From Deltaproteobacteria bacterium (GTDB lineage Bacteria; Myxococcota; Myxococcia; Myxococcales; 40CM-4-68-19), in NCBI GenBank assembly GCA_005879805.1, contig VBKL01000057.1, positions 1 to 51,352 on the forward strand: a stretch of 51,352 nucleotides of DNA. The letters run 5' to 3'. How positions within the stretch are numbered: the stretch's first letter is position 1; the number at the start of each line of letters is the position of its first letter. The translations under genes were made by a program, and so were the position numbers. Under the pieces are notes generated by a model, which saw only the letters and a program-made list of their open reading frames with translations, had not been told where the DNA came from and did not search any database. Of this stretch, positions 26,101 to 34,769 are shown in pieces.

Positions 26101-26767
26101 GGCCGATGCCCGCATGCAGGAGCTGCGCGCGGCCATCGAAGCGCTCGGCGAGGTGAGCCTCACCGCCATCGACGAGGCGCGCGAAGTCGGAGCGCGGCAC
26201 GCCTTCCTCTCGGCGCAGAAGCAGGACCTCGAAGAATCGATCGCGCGACTGCGGGCGGCGATCGCTCGCATCGAGCGCGCCAGCAAGGAGCGGTTCCGCG
26301 AGACGTTCGCCCTCGTCAACGAGAAGTTCCAGCAGGTCTTTCCGCGGCTCTTCCGCGGCGGCCGCGCCGAGCTGCAGCTCGTCCACGACCCGCAGAACCC
26401 CGACGGGGAGCCGGGCGTCGAGATCGTCGCCCAGCCGCCGGGGAAGAAGCTCGTCAGCGTCAACCTGCTCTCGGGTGGCGAGAAGGCCCTCACCGCCGTC
26501 TCGCTCATCTTCGCCATCTTCCTCATCAAGCCGACGCCCTTCTGCCTCCTCGACGAGGTGGACGCCCCGCTCGATGACGCCAACGTCGGTCGCTACAACG
26601 AGATGGTCCGCGAGATGAGCCGGACCTCTCAGTTCATCGTCATCACCCACAACAAGCGCACCATGGAGGTGGCCGACGCGCTCTACGGCGTCACCATGGA
26701 GGAGCCGGGAATCTCCAAGACCGTGAGCGTCAAGCTGTCGCAGAACGGCACCACCGCGGCCGCTTGA
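23168..26767 (+). CDS. smc: Chromosome segregation protein SMC
   Basis: 1199 residues with the full SMC layout. The N-terminal head MKIRRLEISGFKSFADRVVF has Walker A GPNGCGKSNV (31-40). Two long coiled coils flank a hinge at about 510-660 (YGLVAEVLRTDPAHERAIEA). The C-terminal head has the ABC signature VNLLSGGEKALTAVSLIFAI near 1097 and Walker B PFCLLDEVDAPLDDANV near 1125. SMC dimers with ScpA/ScpB extrude DNA loops and organise chromosomes; scpA/B are not in the window. ATG 23168 gives the canonical start. The 94 bp upstream include a T-run (23106-23111) but no clear promoter boxes. Confidence 0.97.
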   Translation: MKIRRLEISGFKSFADRVVFSFDDGVTGVVGPNGCGKSNVVDAIRWAMGEQSAKHLRGRSMEDVIFSGSESRPPTGMAEVSLTFQNDGRLVPPQYASFGEITVTRRLFRSGESSYEINKAACRLLDITELFLGTGVGTRAYSIIEQGRIGLIVSARPEDRRSILEEAAGVTKYKARRKQAERKLESTEQNLLRLSDVVGEVQRRLASLERAAKKAEKFRDLRAELKSLELLANVRRFLAADEQARTASGELETTLEQEKVAQAHVARLESGLSAERLRLLEDERNVQALAERSHAIDKDLRLAEQEIEFAGREREAIAQRRAQHQEESSLLGVRLELLAREEEGHHEDLRKLSDAGAEDEARRGMLERDLAVALERIHAAQRAVEEERHSAVSVLTRLANHRSNLVNLERQRQDLTARREKLAGEAGQLEARGIEISRQRDDLLEGLARSQAARKSLHDRRGAQEEELQRGTSERRETEALLIRLREELADRRSRLTSLLELQKNFEGYGRGVKAILLRDEDERRRDGVYGLVAEVLRTDPAHERAIEAVLGERLQLVLVESHAAGLRAVEYLQKASQGRASFVPLTEMEQLPLVAEATDLPAPEGTVRAIDVVECAPEHERLKRFLLADVFLCDTLAAALSLWANNPGERTFVSADGEVVDREGIVSGGSLAGVADGLLHKRRELQELAGTVQELEARVALSTTRAHELETRQAALELAVKRLAQEEREEELSELRLERDVARLQEDLTRIAQRNEVLRHEQAQLDAATSEVEREEKTLRSAVQGGENEQHEREAKLRALQAELLSEREKAEIVQSEVTRAKVNAAAVAERREGVARALARLAEQRAEIEERREKLSAELSAAEERAAALDAKLEVTRGELGRLLTAGEEIRGELGRARALYDAAQERLRGGDEEVRQARAVLETVSRARAEIELRLQEIRLTLSHLEDGVRERHLVELAEVAAAKREEALTLDAEGADARMQELRAAIEALGEVSLTAIDEAREVGARHAFLSAQKQDLEESIARLRAAIARIERASKERFRETFALVNEKFQQVFPRLFRGGRAELQLVHDPQNPDGEPGVEIVAQPPGKKLVSVNLLSGGEKALTAVSLIFAIFLIKPTPFCLLDEVDAPLDDANVGRYNEMVREMSRTSQFIVITHNKRTMEVADALYGVTMEEPGISKTVSVKLSQNGTTAAA

Positions 26768-26826
26768 ACGTCATCTCGGTCAACTGACCACTACCCGCTC
26801 CGCCGGGGCCTTGGCAGAATCGGCCG

Positions 26827-27963
26827 ATGCGATTCGCGCTCGTGGTCGTCTGCCTCTCGTTGCCGGGCTTCCGGGCGCTTGCCGACGATGTCCGCCCCCC
26901 TGCGATTTCCGAGGTGAGTGCGTCGCGGAAGGGCCACAAGGTGGAGGTGCGCGCCCTCATCACCGACGAGACGGGCGTCCTCTCGGCCACCTGCCATCAC
27001 CGCGACAAAGGCGGCTCGTGGGAGGCGGCCTCGATGCGCAAGGGGTCGATGGACGACGTCTTCCGCGCCTCGTTCAACGGGGGGACGGAGACGGAGTACT
27101 GGATCGAGGCGATCGATCTGCTGGGCAACGGGCCGGCGACGTGGGGCACCGTCTCTACGCCGATGGCGGTGGGCGGCGGCGCGAAGGCCGACGCTGGAAG
27201 CGACGCCTCGTCGCATTCCGCGGCGCGGAAGAACGCGCGGCCGTCCGGACCCGTGGTGCAGTACCGCAAGCCCGCGGGGGAGGCGCTCGCGGGCCAGGAA
27301 TTCGCCGTCCGCGCCCGCATCCGCGGAGACTCGCCGATCAGCAGCGCCGGCCTCCACGTGAGGGAGGCCGGACAGCAGCGCGACGCGACCGTGCCGATGC
27401 GACGCGTCGAAGGAGACACCTACGAGGCCAGGATCCCGGCCGACCGCGCCCACGGGACCCTCGAGTACCGCATTGCGGCCCGCGACAAGCGCGGAGGGCA
27501 GACCGTGCACGGCGAGGCGCGAGACAAGTGGTTCAGCGTCACCTTCAAGCCGGCCGGCCCGGTCGAGCCGCCCTTCTCGTTCGTCATCAACCCGCCGCCG
27601 CGGGTACTGCCCGGAGCGCCCATCCCGGTTCGTTCCCAGATCACCGGACCCCTTACCACTGACGATGTGGTGGTGCCCGATCGGGCGCGCGTCCTCTACC
27701 GCGGCCCGGATGGCCGCGATGAAGTCCTCGACATGAAGCCGGACCCGAGCGGCGGCCTGGGAGGCTTCAAGATCGAGATTCCCGGACGCCCCGCGGGCCC
27801 GGTGTACTTCCAGGTTCTCGCCTGCGATGCCCTGGAGAGCAGGTGCGCGCTCGATACCGGCGACAAGCGGACCTGGCACGCCGTTTCCGTCGCCAAGACG
27901 CCGGTCCCGCCGCCTCCCGCTCTCGACGCGGTGAGCAGCAAGCTGCCCTCGACCATGCCGTAG
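26827..27963 (+). CDS. Secreted protein with three Ig-like (beta-sandwich) modules, unknown function
   Basis: 378 residues. A signal peptide (MRFALVVVCLSLPGFRALA) is followed by three similar beta-rich modules of ~90 residues. Each opens with a Pro-rich strand and ends in a Tyr/Glu strand pattern: TETEYWIEAIDLLGNGPATW, HGTLEYRIAARDKRGGQTVH and AGPVYFQVLACDALESR. This resembles periplasmic Ig/fibronectin-like domains of myxobacterial proteins. No enzyme motif or anchor is visible. It lies between smc and ftsY in the same direction with 59- and 86-bp gaps. I do not recognise a named family. Confidence 0.7.
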   Translation: MRFALVVVCLSLPGFRALADDVRPPAISEVSASRKGHKVEVRALITDETGVLSATCHHRDKGGSWEAASMRKGSMDDVFRASFNGGTETEYWIEAIDLLGNGPATWGTVSTPMAVGGGAKADAGSDASSHSAARKNARPSGPVVQYRKPAGEALAGQEFAVRARIRGDSPISSAGLHVREAGQQRDATVPMRRVEGDTYEARIPADRAHGTLEYRIAARDKRGGQTVHGEARDKWFSVTFKPAGPVEPPFSFVINPPPRVLPGAPIPVRSQITGPLTTDDVVVPDRARVLYRGPDGRDEVLDMKPDPSGGLGGFKIEIPGRPAGPVYFQVLACDALESRCALDTGDKRTWHAVSVAKTPVPPPPALDAVSSKLPSTMP

Positions 27964-28049
27964 AGCGCAATCTCAGGACCTCGGTTCTTGACGGGCGCGG
28001 CCCGGCACGTCACGGTGCGCGCCTTCCGAGCACGAGGTACCGCAAAGCC

Positions 28050-29531
28050 GTGCCGATCGCCCTGGCCGTATCGACCCTCCTGGCTGTCGCTTTCGATTAC
28101 CGGGCTCTCGCCATCGCGGTAGCCATCCTGATCGCGCTCGCGATCGTGGTCGCGTTCGTCATTCGCGCGAGGGTCCGACGCAAGGCGCCGCCCGAGCTTC
28201 CGCCCAGCGAGGCCCGTCCCGGAGCGCGCATCGAAGAGTTGCCGCCGGTCGAGGTCGTGCTCCCGGCCGAGCGACTCGCACGCAGGGACCGCGCGAAGGA
28301 CGACGTCGCGGCCGCGCAGGCCGCCCTCGAGGCGGCCGAAGCCAGGGCTGCCGGCACCCCGCAAGCGCGGGCGGACGTCGAACGGCGGCGCCGCGATCTC
28401 GCCGATGCCCAGAGGCGCCTCGACTACGAGGCGCGCAAGGTCAGCGAGGCGGAGGAGAAGGCCCGGCGCGAGGCGCAGGCGCAAGCCCTCGCCCGCAGGG
28501 AACAGGCGGAACGAGAAGCGCGCCAGGCGGAGGAGGCGCGTGCGCGGACCGCCCAGGAAGCGCAGCGAACGAAGCTCGCGGAAGCGGAAGCTGGACGGAC
28601 CCTTGCCGAGGGACTTGCCAAGACCCGCGGCGGATTCGTCGCCCGGCTCAACGCGCTTCTCGGGACCAGCAAAGCCCTCGACGACTCCATGCTCGCCGAG
28701 CTCGAAGAGATCCTCTTCTCCGCGGACGTGGGCGTGCACACGGCGACGCACCTCCTCGAGTCGGTCCGCGAGCGGCTCGCCCGGCGCGAGCTCACCGACC
28801 CTTCCAAGGTGAAGGCCGCGCTGCGCGAGGAGATCGAGAGGATCCTCTCCCTCGGAACGGGCGGACCCGCGAGCGAAGCGGGCCACGGAGGGCTGCCGGA
28901 TCTGCCGCCGGGCGCCGCCCCGCCCCAGGTGGTCATGGTGGTCGGCGTGAACGGCACCGGCAAGACCACCACCGTCGGCAAGCTCGCGGCGCGGCTCGGG
29001 CAGGCGGGAAAGTCGGTGCTCCTCGGCGCGGGCGACACCTTCCGCGCGGCGGCCGGCGAACAGCTCGACGTCTGGGCGGACCGCGCGCATGTGCCCATCG
29101 TGCGCGGCAAGGACGGGAGCGATCCTGGAGCCGTCCTTTTCGACGCCGTCGCGCGGGCCAAGGTGGAGCAGATCGGCGCGGTGCTCTGCGATACGGCGGG
29201 ACGGCTCCATACCAAGGCCGGCTTGATGGACGAGCTCAAGCGCATCGAGCGCACGCTGGAGAAGGCACACGGCGGAGCGCCACACGAGGTCCTCCTCGTC
29301 GTAGACGCCACCACCGGGCAGAACGCCATCGCCCAGGCGCGGCAGTTCAACGACGCGCTGGGCGTGACCGGGATCGTCCTCACCAAGCTCGACGGCACGG
29401 CCAAGGGCGGAGTCATCATCGGCATCTGCGACGAGCTCAAGATCCCCATCCGCTACGTAGGTATTGGTGAGAAAATCTCCGACCTGAAGCCGTTCGATCC
29501 CCACGAGTTCGTCGAGGCGCTCTTCAGCTAG
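28050..29531 (+). CDS. ftsY: Signal recognition particle receptor FtsY with N-terminal membrane anchor and coiled coil
   Basis: 493 residues from GTG 28050. A hydrophobic segment (RALAIAVAILIALAIVVAFV) anchors it in the inner membrane. Residues ~80-190 form a highly charged Ala/Arg/Glu coiled coil. The NG domain follows: N-domain helices (FVARLNALLGTSKALDDSML), G1 VVGVNGTGKTTTVGKLAARL near 300, DTAGRLHTKAGLMDELKRIE, TKLDGTAKGG and the closing IGEKISDLKPFDPHEFV. It docks SRP-ribosome complexes at the membrane. The open frame extends upstream to 27843, but that part is low quality and overlaps the preceding gene, so GTG 28050, with a GAGG ~10 bp before it, is preferred. Confidence 0.93.
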   Translation: MPIALAVSTLLAVAFDYRALAIAVAILIALAIVVAFVIRARVRRKAPPELPPSEARPGARIEELPPVEVVLPAERLARRDRAKDDVAAAQAALEAAEARAAGTPQARADVERRRRDLADAQRRLDYEARKVSEAEEKARREAQAQALARREQAEREARQAEEARARTAQEAQRTKLAEAEAGRTLAEGLAKTRGGFVARLNALLGTSKALDDSMLAELEEILFSADVGVHTATHLLESVRERLARRELTDPSKVKAALREEIERILSLGTGGPASEAGHGGLPDLPPGAAPPQVVMVVGVNGTGKTTTVGKLAARLGQAGKSVLLGAGDTFRAAAGEQLDVWADRAHVPIVRGKDGSDPGAVLFDAVARAKVEQIGAVLCDTAGRLHTKAGLMDELKRIERTLEKAHGGAPHEVLLVVDATTGQNAIAQARQFNDALGVTGIVLTKLDGTAKGGVIIGICDELKIPIRYVGIGEKISDLKPFDPHEFVEALFS

Positions 29532-29538
29532 ATCACGC

Positions 29539-29567
29539 GCCGGGGCGGCATGGCCCGGCCTTTGTTA
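29539..29567 (+). terminator. Weak hairpin after ftsY
   Basis: GCCGGG (29539-29544) pairs with CCCGGC (29554-29559), followed by CTTTGTTA. The U-rich stretch is short and interrupted, so this is at best a weak terminator. Confidence 0.35.
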
Positions 29568-29581
29568 CAGTCGCGTAGAGA

Positions 29582-30976
<1,395 letters not shown>

Positions 30977-31006
30977 ACCTCCCGGACGACCTTCGGCGGG
31001 GCGAAC

Positions 31007-31017
31007 GACAATTTGTC
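31007..31017. promoter_or_regulatory. Short dyad upstream of gspC, possible activator site
   Basis: GACAA-T-TTGTC is a perfect 11-bp dyad about 116 bp before the sigma-54 start predicted for gspC. Further half-sites TTGTC and GACAA occur at about 31045 and 31084. An activator site fits the position, but the motif is short. Confidence 0.35.
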
Positions 31018-31101
31018 AAAACCGACGGGCGCGGCACTGCCAGCTTGTCGTCGGCTGGCCCGCAACCTCGCTTTTGCGCCCTCGACAAGGGCACACCCTG
31101 G

Positions 31102-31117
31102 TGGCATGGGCCTTGCT
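31102..31117 (+). promoter_or_regulatory. Possible sigma-54 (-24/-12) promoter in front of gspC
   Basis: TGGCATG-GGCC-TTGCT matches the sigma-54 consensus at all but one position and has exact GG/GC spacing. Its predicted start (~31128) lies only about 4 bases before the gspC ATG and after the AGGAGG ribosome site (31122-31127), so an mRNA from it would lack that site. Either the RNA is nearly leaderless or the match is fortuitous. Confidence 0.45.
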
Positions 31118-31131
31118 CGTCAGGAGGGCGT

Positions 31132-32034
31132 ATGGAGATCTGGCTCCAGCGATATCCGTGGGTCCTGACTGCCCTCGCGGCGCTGATCGGCGCGTATCTC
31201 TGCGCACGCATCGTGAACACGCTCACGGCCGCGGCAATCGCGCCGAAGCCCGCGCTGCTGCAGCAGTCCATCGGAGCGACGCCGGCGACGACGCCGGTCG
31301 CCGCGCGGTTCGAATTGAACGCGAACCGGCTCTCGCGGGTGTTCGACGTTCCGCTGCCGCCGCCTCCGGAAGCGACCGCCGCTCCCACCACCCCGCAGAA
31401 GGCGGACTGGCAGGCGAACCCGACCAAGTCCTCGCTGCACGCGGTGCTGATCGGGACGGCGGTCACCGTGCCGTCGCGCTACTCGCTCTGCCAGCTCACC
31501 AATTCCGACACCAACGAGTCGTTCGTCTACTCCGTCGGCGACAAGTTCATGGGCACCCGGATCTACGGCATCGAGAAGGACCGCGTCCTCATCGACAACG
31601 ACGGCAAGAACGAATACATCGACACGGGCGTCGCTCAGCCGTCGTTCCAGAACCTCGGCGTCACGCCGATTCCGGCGCAGCCCGCCGCCGCGAGCGACGT
31701 GAAGCAGCTTTCCGAGAACCAGTACGTGGTCTCGAAAGCGACCATCAACGAGAACCTCTCGGACCTTTCCAAGCTCGCCACCCAGGCGCGCATCGTGCCC
31801 TCGTTCAAGAACGGCGTGGCGAACGGGTTCAAGCTCTTCAGCATCGTGCCCGACTCGCTCTACGCGAAGATCGGCGTGCAGAACGGCGACGTCATCCGGC
31901 GCATCAACGGCTATGAGATGAACAGCCCGGACAAGGCGCTCGAGATCTACAGCAAGCTCCGCGACGCGAACCGCATCGAGATCGAGATCGAACGTCGCGG
32001 CGAGACGCTCCGTAAATCCTACTCGATCGAGTGA
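31132..32034 (+). CDS. gspC: Type II secretion system protein GspC
   Basis: 300 residues. A short cytoplasmic start and a membrane helix (RYPWVLTALAALIGAYLCAR) lead to a Pro/Thr-rich periplasmic linker. The homology region follows (LHAVLIGTAVTVPSRYSLCQ, DKFMGTRIYGIEKDRVLID), then a C-terminal PDZ domain (KLFSIVPDSLYAKIGVQNGD, VIRRINGYEMNSPDKALEI). GspC links the inner-membrane platform to the outer-membrane secretin and helps select substrates. AGGAGG stands 4 bp before ATG 31132. This is the first gene of a tight C-to-N operon running to 44457. Confidence 0.93.
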   Translation: MEIWLQRYPWVLTALAALIGAYLCARIVNTLTAAAIAPKPALLQQSIGATPATTPVAARFELNANRLSRVFDVPLPPPPEATAAPTTPQKADWQANPTKSSLHAVLIGTAVTVPSRYSLCQLTNSDTNESFVYSVGDKFMGTRIYGIEKDRVLIDNDGKNEYIDTGVAQPSFQNLGVTPIPAQPAAASDVKQLSENQYVVSKATINENLSDLSKLATQARIVPSFKNGVANGFKLFSIVPDSLYAKIGVQNGDVIRRINGYEMNSPDKALEIYSKLRDANRIEIEIERRGETLRKSYSIE

Positions 32035-32047
32035 GGGCCGGCCCGGC

Positions 32048-34762
32048 ATGAGAACGACGACCGCCTTGCTCCTTGTCTGCGCGCTGATCATTCCCGTCGC
32101 GGCGCTCGCGCAAGAGACGCAGAACGACCAGGAGACCCAGCAACAGGGTCCCCCCGCGCGCCGGCGACGGCAGCGCGTGAATCCGACGGCGCGGCCCCAA
32201 CGTCCGCAAAAGCAGGACGAGCCGCAGCCCGCGCAACCGACGCGCTCTCCGCCCGATCCGAACCGGCCGGCCATCGCGCCGCAGACGTCGCTCGTGGAGG
32301 CGTCCCCCACCCGGCCCAGCACCAGCCGCCGGCCGCCGGCGACCACCTCCACTCCGCCCAAGGAAGCGGCGAAGCGGGCCAACGCGATCCAGCTCAACTT
32401 CGACAAGAAGGACCTGACCGAGATCATCCAGTTCGTCAGCCAGGTCACGGGCCGCAACTTCATCCTTCCCGAGCGAGTCTCGGGGAAGATCACCTTGCTC
32501 TCCAACACGCCGATTCCGCCCGACGAGGTGTGGAACGTCTTCCTCGCCGCCCTCGACGCCAACAACTGGGCGGTCTACCCGGTCGGGCACTACTGGAAGC
32601 TTTCCGAGAAGAAGCAGTCGGCGCGCGCGAACATCCCCACCTTCCTCGAGCAGGGGCAGGACGCTCCGCCCACCGAGCAGATGGTCACCAAGCTCTTCAA
32701 GCTTCGCTACGTCGAAGCGGACCAGATGCGCAATACCATCAACCAGTTCACCAGCCGCGACTCGGACTTCCAGATCTTCCCGCCCGACACGCTCATCATC
32801 TCCGACCTGGGCCTCAACATGCGCCGCCTCGAGCGGCTCATCGTCTCGCTCGATCAGCCGGGCGGCTCGGAAGAGATCCACATCGTGCAGGTGCAGTACG
32901 CGAGCGCGCAAACCTTGCAGCAGAAGCTGCAGGAGATCTTCACTTCGCAGGCCGGCGGCAGGCCCGGGACCCGCTCCTTCGGCATCTCCGACGCGCAGCC
33001 GGGAACGCCGGCGCCGGGCGTCGGGCAGCCCGCGGTCGGCGCGCCGGGCGCAGTCGGTGCCGGCGGACCGGTGCAGATCAGCAAGATCATCGCCGAGGAG
33101 CGGACCAACAAGCTCATCGTCATCGCCGGGGCGCGCTCCTTCGCCCGGGTGGTCGAGCTGATCCACCAGCTGGACGTGCCGACGGGCGGCGGCGGCGTGC
33201 AGGTCTATTTCCTGCAGAACGCGAAAGCCGAGGACATCGCCGCGACGCTGCAGGCGCTCGCGCAGGGCGTCACGCGGCGGACGGGCGGCGGCCCGGGAGC
33301 GCCTCCGGTACCCATACCGGTGGTGGGCGGCGCCGGGGGTGCCGGCGGAGGCGGGGCCGCGACCGCCGACCTGTTCAGCGGAGAGGTGAAGATCACCGCC
33401 GACAAGACCACCAATTCGCTGGTGGTGATCGCCAGCGCCTCCGACTACCGCAACCTCGTCAAGGTGATCGAGAAGCTCGACATCCCGCGCCGCGAGGTGC
33501 TCGTCGAGGCGGTCATCATGGAGGTGAACCTCGACAACGAGCTCGACCTCGGGGTCTCCGCGCACGGCGGAACGGTCATCAACGACGTCAGCTTCCAGGG
33601 CGCGAAGGGCCAGGCTCCGCTGGTGGTGGGAAGCGAGCTCGGCGGCCTCAACTCGCTCGGCGGCGTCGCCTCGCTCGGATCTCTCGGCGGATTCCTCGCC
33701 GGGCTGCAGGGTCCTCCCATCACCGTGCCCGGCCTCAACATCTCGCTGCCCTCCTTCGCCATCCTCCTCAACGCGCTGCAGAGCTCGAGCGACGTGAACG
33801 TCATCTCCACGCCGCACGTCACCATGGTGGACAACACCGAGGGCGAGATCACCGTCGGCCAGAATGTGCCGTTTCAATCCGGATTCGCGCCGCAGCTGAG
33901 CGGCCTGGTCGGGGCCCAGACCACCGGCACCAACACGGCCACCGGCGCGGCCGTCGGCAGCACGCTCGGCCTGGGCGGTCTCGGCTCGCTCTTCGCCCCC
34001 ATCCAGCGGCAGAACGTCGAGCTGAGGTTGCGCATCAAGCCGCAGATCAGCGCCAGCGATCAGGTGCGCCTCGAGGTGGACGAGCAGACCGAGGAAATCG
34101 CCTCGGTCGATAAGCAGCTCGGCCCCACGACCAGCAAGCGGACGGCCAAGACGACGGTGGTGGTGAAGGACCAGGAGACGGTGGTCCTCGGTGGCCTCAT
34201 CCAGGAGCGTACGCTCAAGGACGTGAAGAAGATTCCGCTCCTCGGATCGATGCCCATCATCGGGTGGCTGTTCCGCAACGAGACCACCCGCAAGACCAAG
34301 ACCAACCTATTGTTGTTCCTCACCCCCTACATCATCCGGGACCAGAGCGATTACCGGCGGATCTTCGAGCGGAAGATGGCGGAGCGGGCCGAATTCGTAC
34401 GTCGTTTTTATGGCGAGGAGTCAGGGTACGTCGCCAACATAGACTACGAACGCAAGGCGGGACCGCTCACACGCATGAAGCGTGGGATCGACAACGAGCG
34501 GGCTCGCTTCGAGAACGGCGGGCCGGGAGCCAGCGACGAGCGCGTGATTTCCCCCGGAGGACGGGGCAACGAGCCGCCGGGCGCCCACTCGGCGGGTTCG
34601 CGGACGTCGCCGCCCTCTCCCGCTCCCCAGCGGCCTTCGGAGAAGGTCGCTCCGGCACCGGGCACGCAGGAGCCCGCCGCCAAGCCGGACAAGAAGCCGA
34701 AGGGGCGCAAGCCCCGGAAGAAGGCGCCTACATCGGAACAAGGGGCGTCTCCCAAAGGTTGA
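32048..34762 (+). CDS. gspD: Type II secretion system secretin GspD
   Basis: 904 residues, longer than the usual ~650-750. A signal peptide (MRTTTALLLVCALIIPVAAL, cut before QE) is followed by ~90 Pro/Gln/Arg-rich residues and then N0 (IQLNFDKKDLTEIIQFVSQV, from ~115). N1-N3 repeats carry Gly-rich loops between them. The secretin barrel starts near 480 (EVLVEAVIMEVNLDNELDLG) and includes VGQNVPFQSGF and VVVKDQETVVLGGLIQERTL. The last ~115 residues form a charged, disordered tail ending in a Lys/Pro-rich stretch, unusual for a secretin. It forms the outer-membrane channel; no pilotin gene is visible here. Confidence 0.95.
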   Translation: MRTTTALLLVCALIIPVAALAQETQNDQETQQQGPPARRRRQRVNPTARPQRPQKQDEPQPAQPTRSPPDPNRPAIAPQTSLVEASPTRPSTSRRPPATTSTPPKEAAKRANAIQLNFDKKDLTEIIQFVSQVTGRNFILPERVSGKITLLSNTPIPPDEVWNVFLAALDANNWAVYPVGHYWKLSEKKQSARANIPTFLEQGQDAPPTEQMVTKLFKLRYVEADQMRNTINQFTSRDSDFQIFPPDTLIISDLGLNMRRLERLIVSLDQPGGSEEIHIVQVQYASAQTLQQKLQEIFTSQAGGRPGTRSFGISDAQPGTPAPGVGQPAVGAPGAVGAGGPVQISKIIAEERTNKLIVIAGARSFARVVELIHQLDVPTGGGGVQVYFLQNAKAEDIAATLQALAQGVTRRTGGGPGAPPVPIPVVGGAGGAGGGGAATADLFSGEVKITADKTTNSLVVIASASDYRNLVKVIEKLDIPRREVLVEAVIMEVNLDNELDLGVSAHGGTVINDVSFQGAKGQAPLVVGSELGGLNSLGGVASLGSLGGFLAGLQGPPITVPGLNISLPSFAILLNALQSSSDVNVISTPHVTMVDNTEGEITVGQNVPFQSGFAPQLSGLVGAQTTGTNTATGAAVGSTLGLGGLGSLFAPIQRQNVELRLRIKPQISASDQVRLEVDEQTEEIASVDKQLGPTTSKRTAKTTVVVKDQETVVLGGLIQERTLKDVKKIPLLGSMPIIGWLFRNETTRKTKTNLLLFLTPYIIRDQSDYRRIFERKMAERAEFVRRFYGEESGYVANIDYERKAGPLTRMKRGIDNERARFENGGPGASDERVISPGGRGNEPPGAHSAGSRTSPPSPAPQRPSEKVAPAPGTQEPAAKPDKKPKGRKPRKKAPTSEQGASPKG

Positions 34763-34769
34763 GTGTCGG

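Noticed and set aside
26778-26789. Dyad GGTCA-AC-TGACC after smc as a terminator or operator
   Set aside because: Short, with no T-run and no promoter context; likely chance.
27843-28049. N-terminal extension of FtsY in the open frame from 27843
   Set aside because: It overlaps the end of the secreted-protein gene in another frame, is Arg-rich without family similarity, and precedes a proper hydrophobic anchor at GTG 28050.
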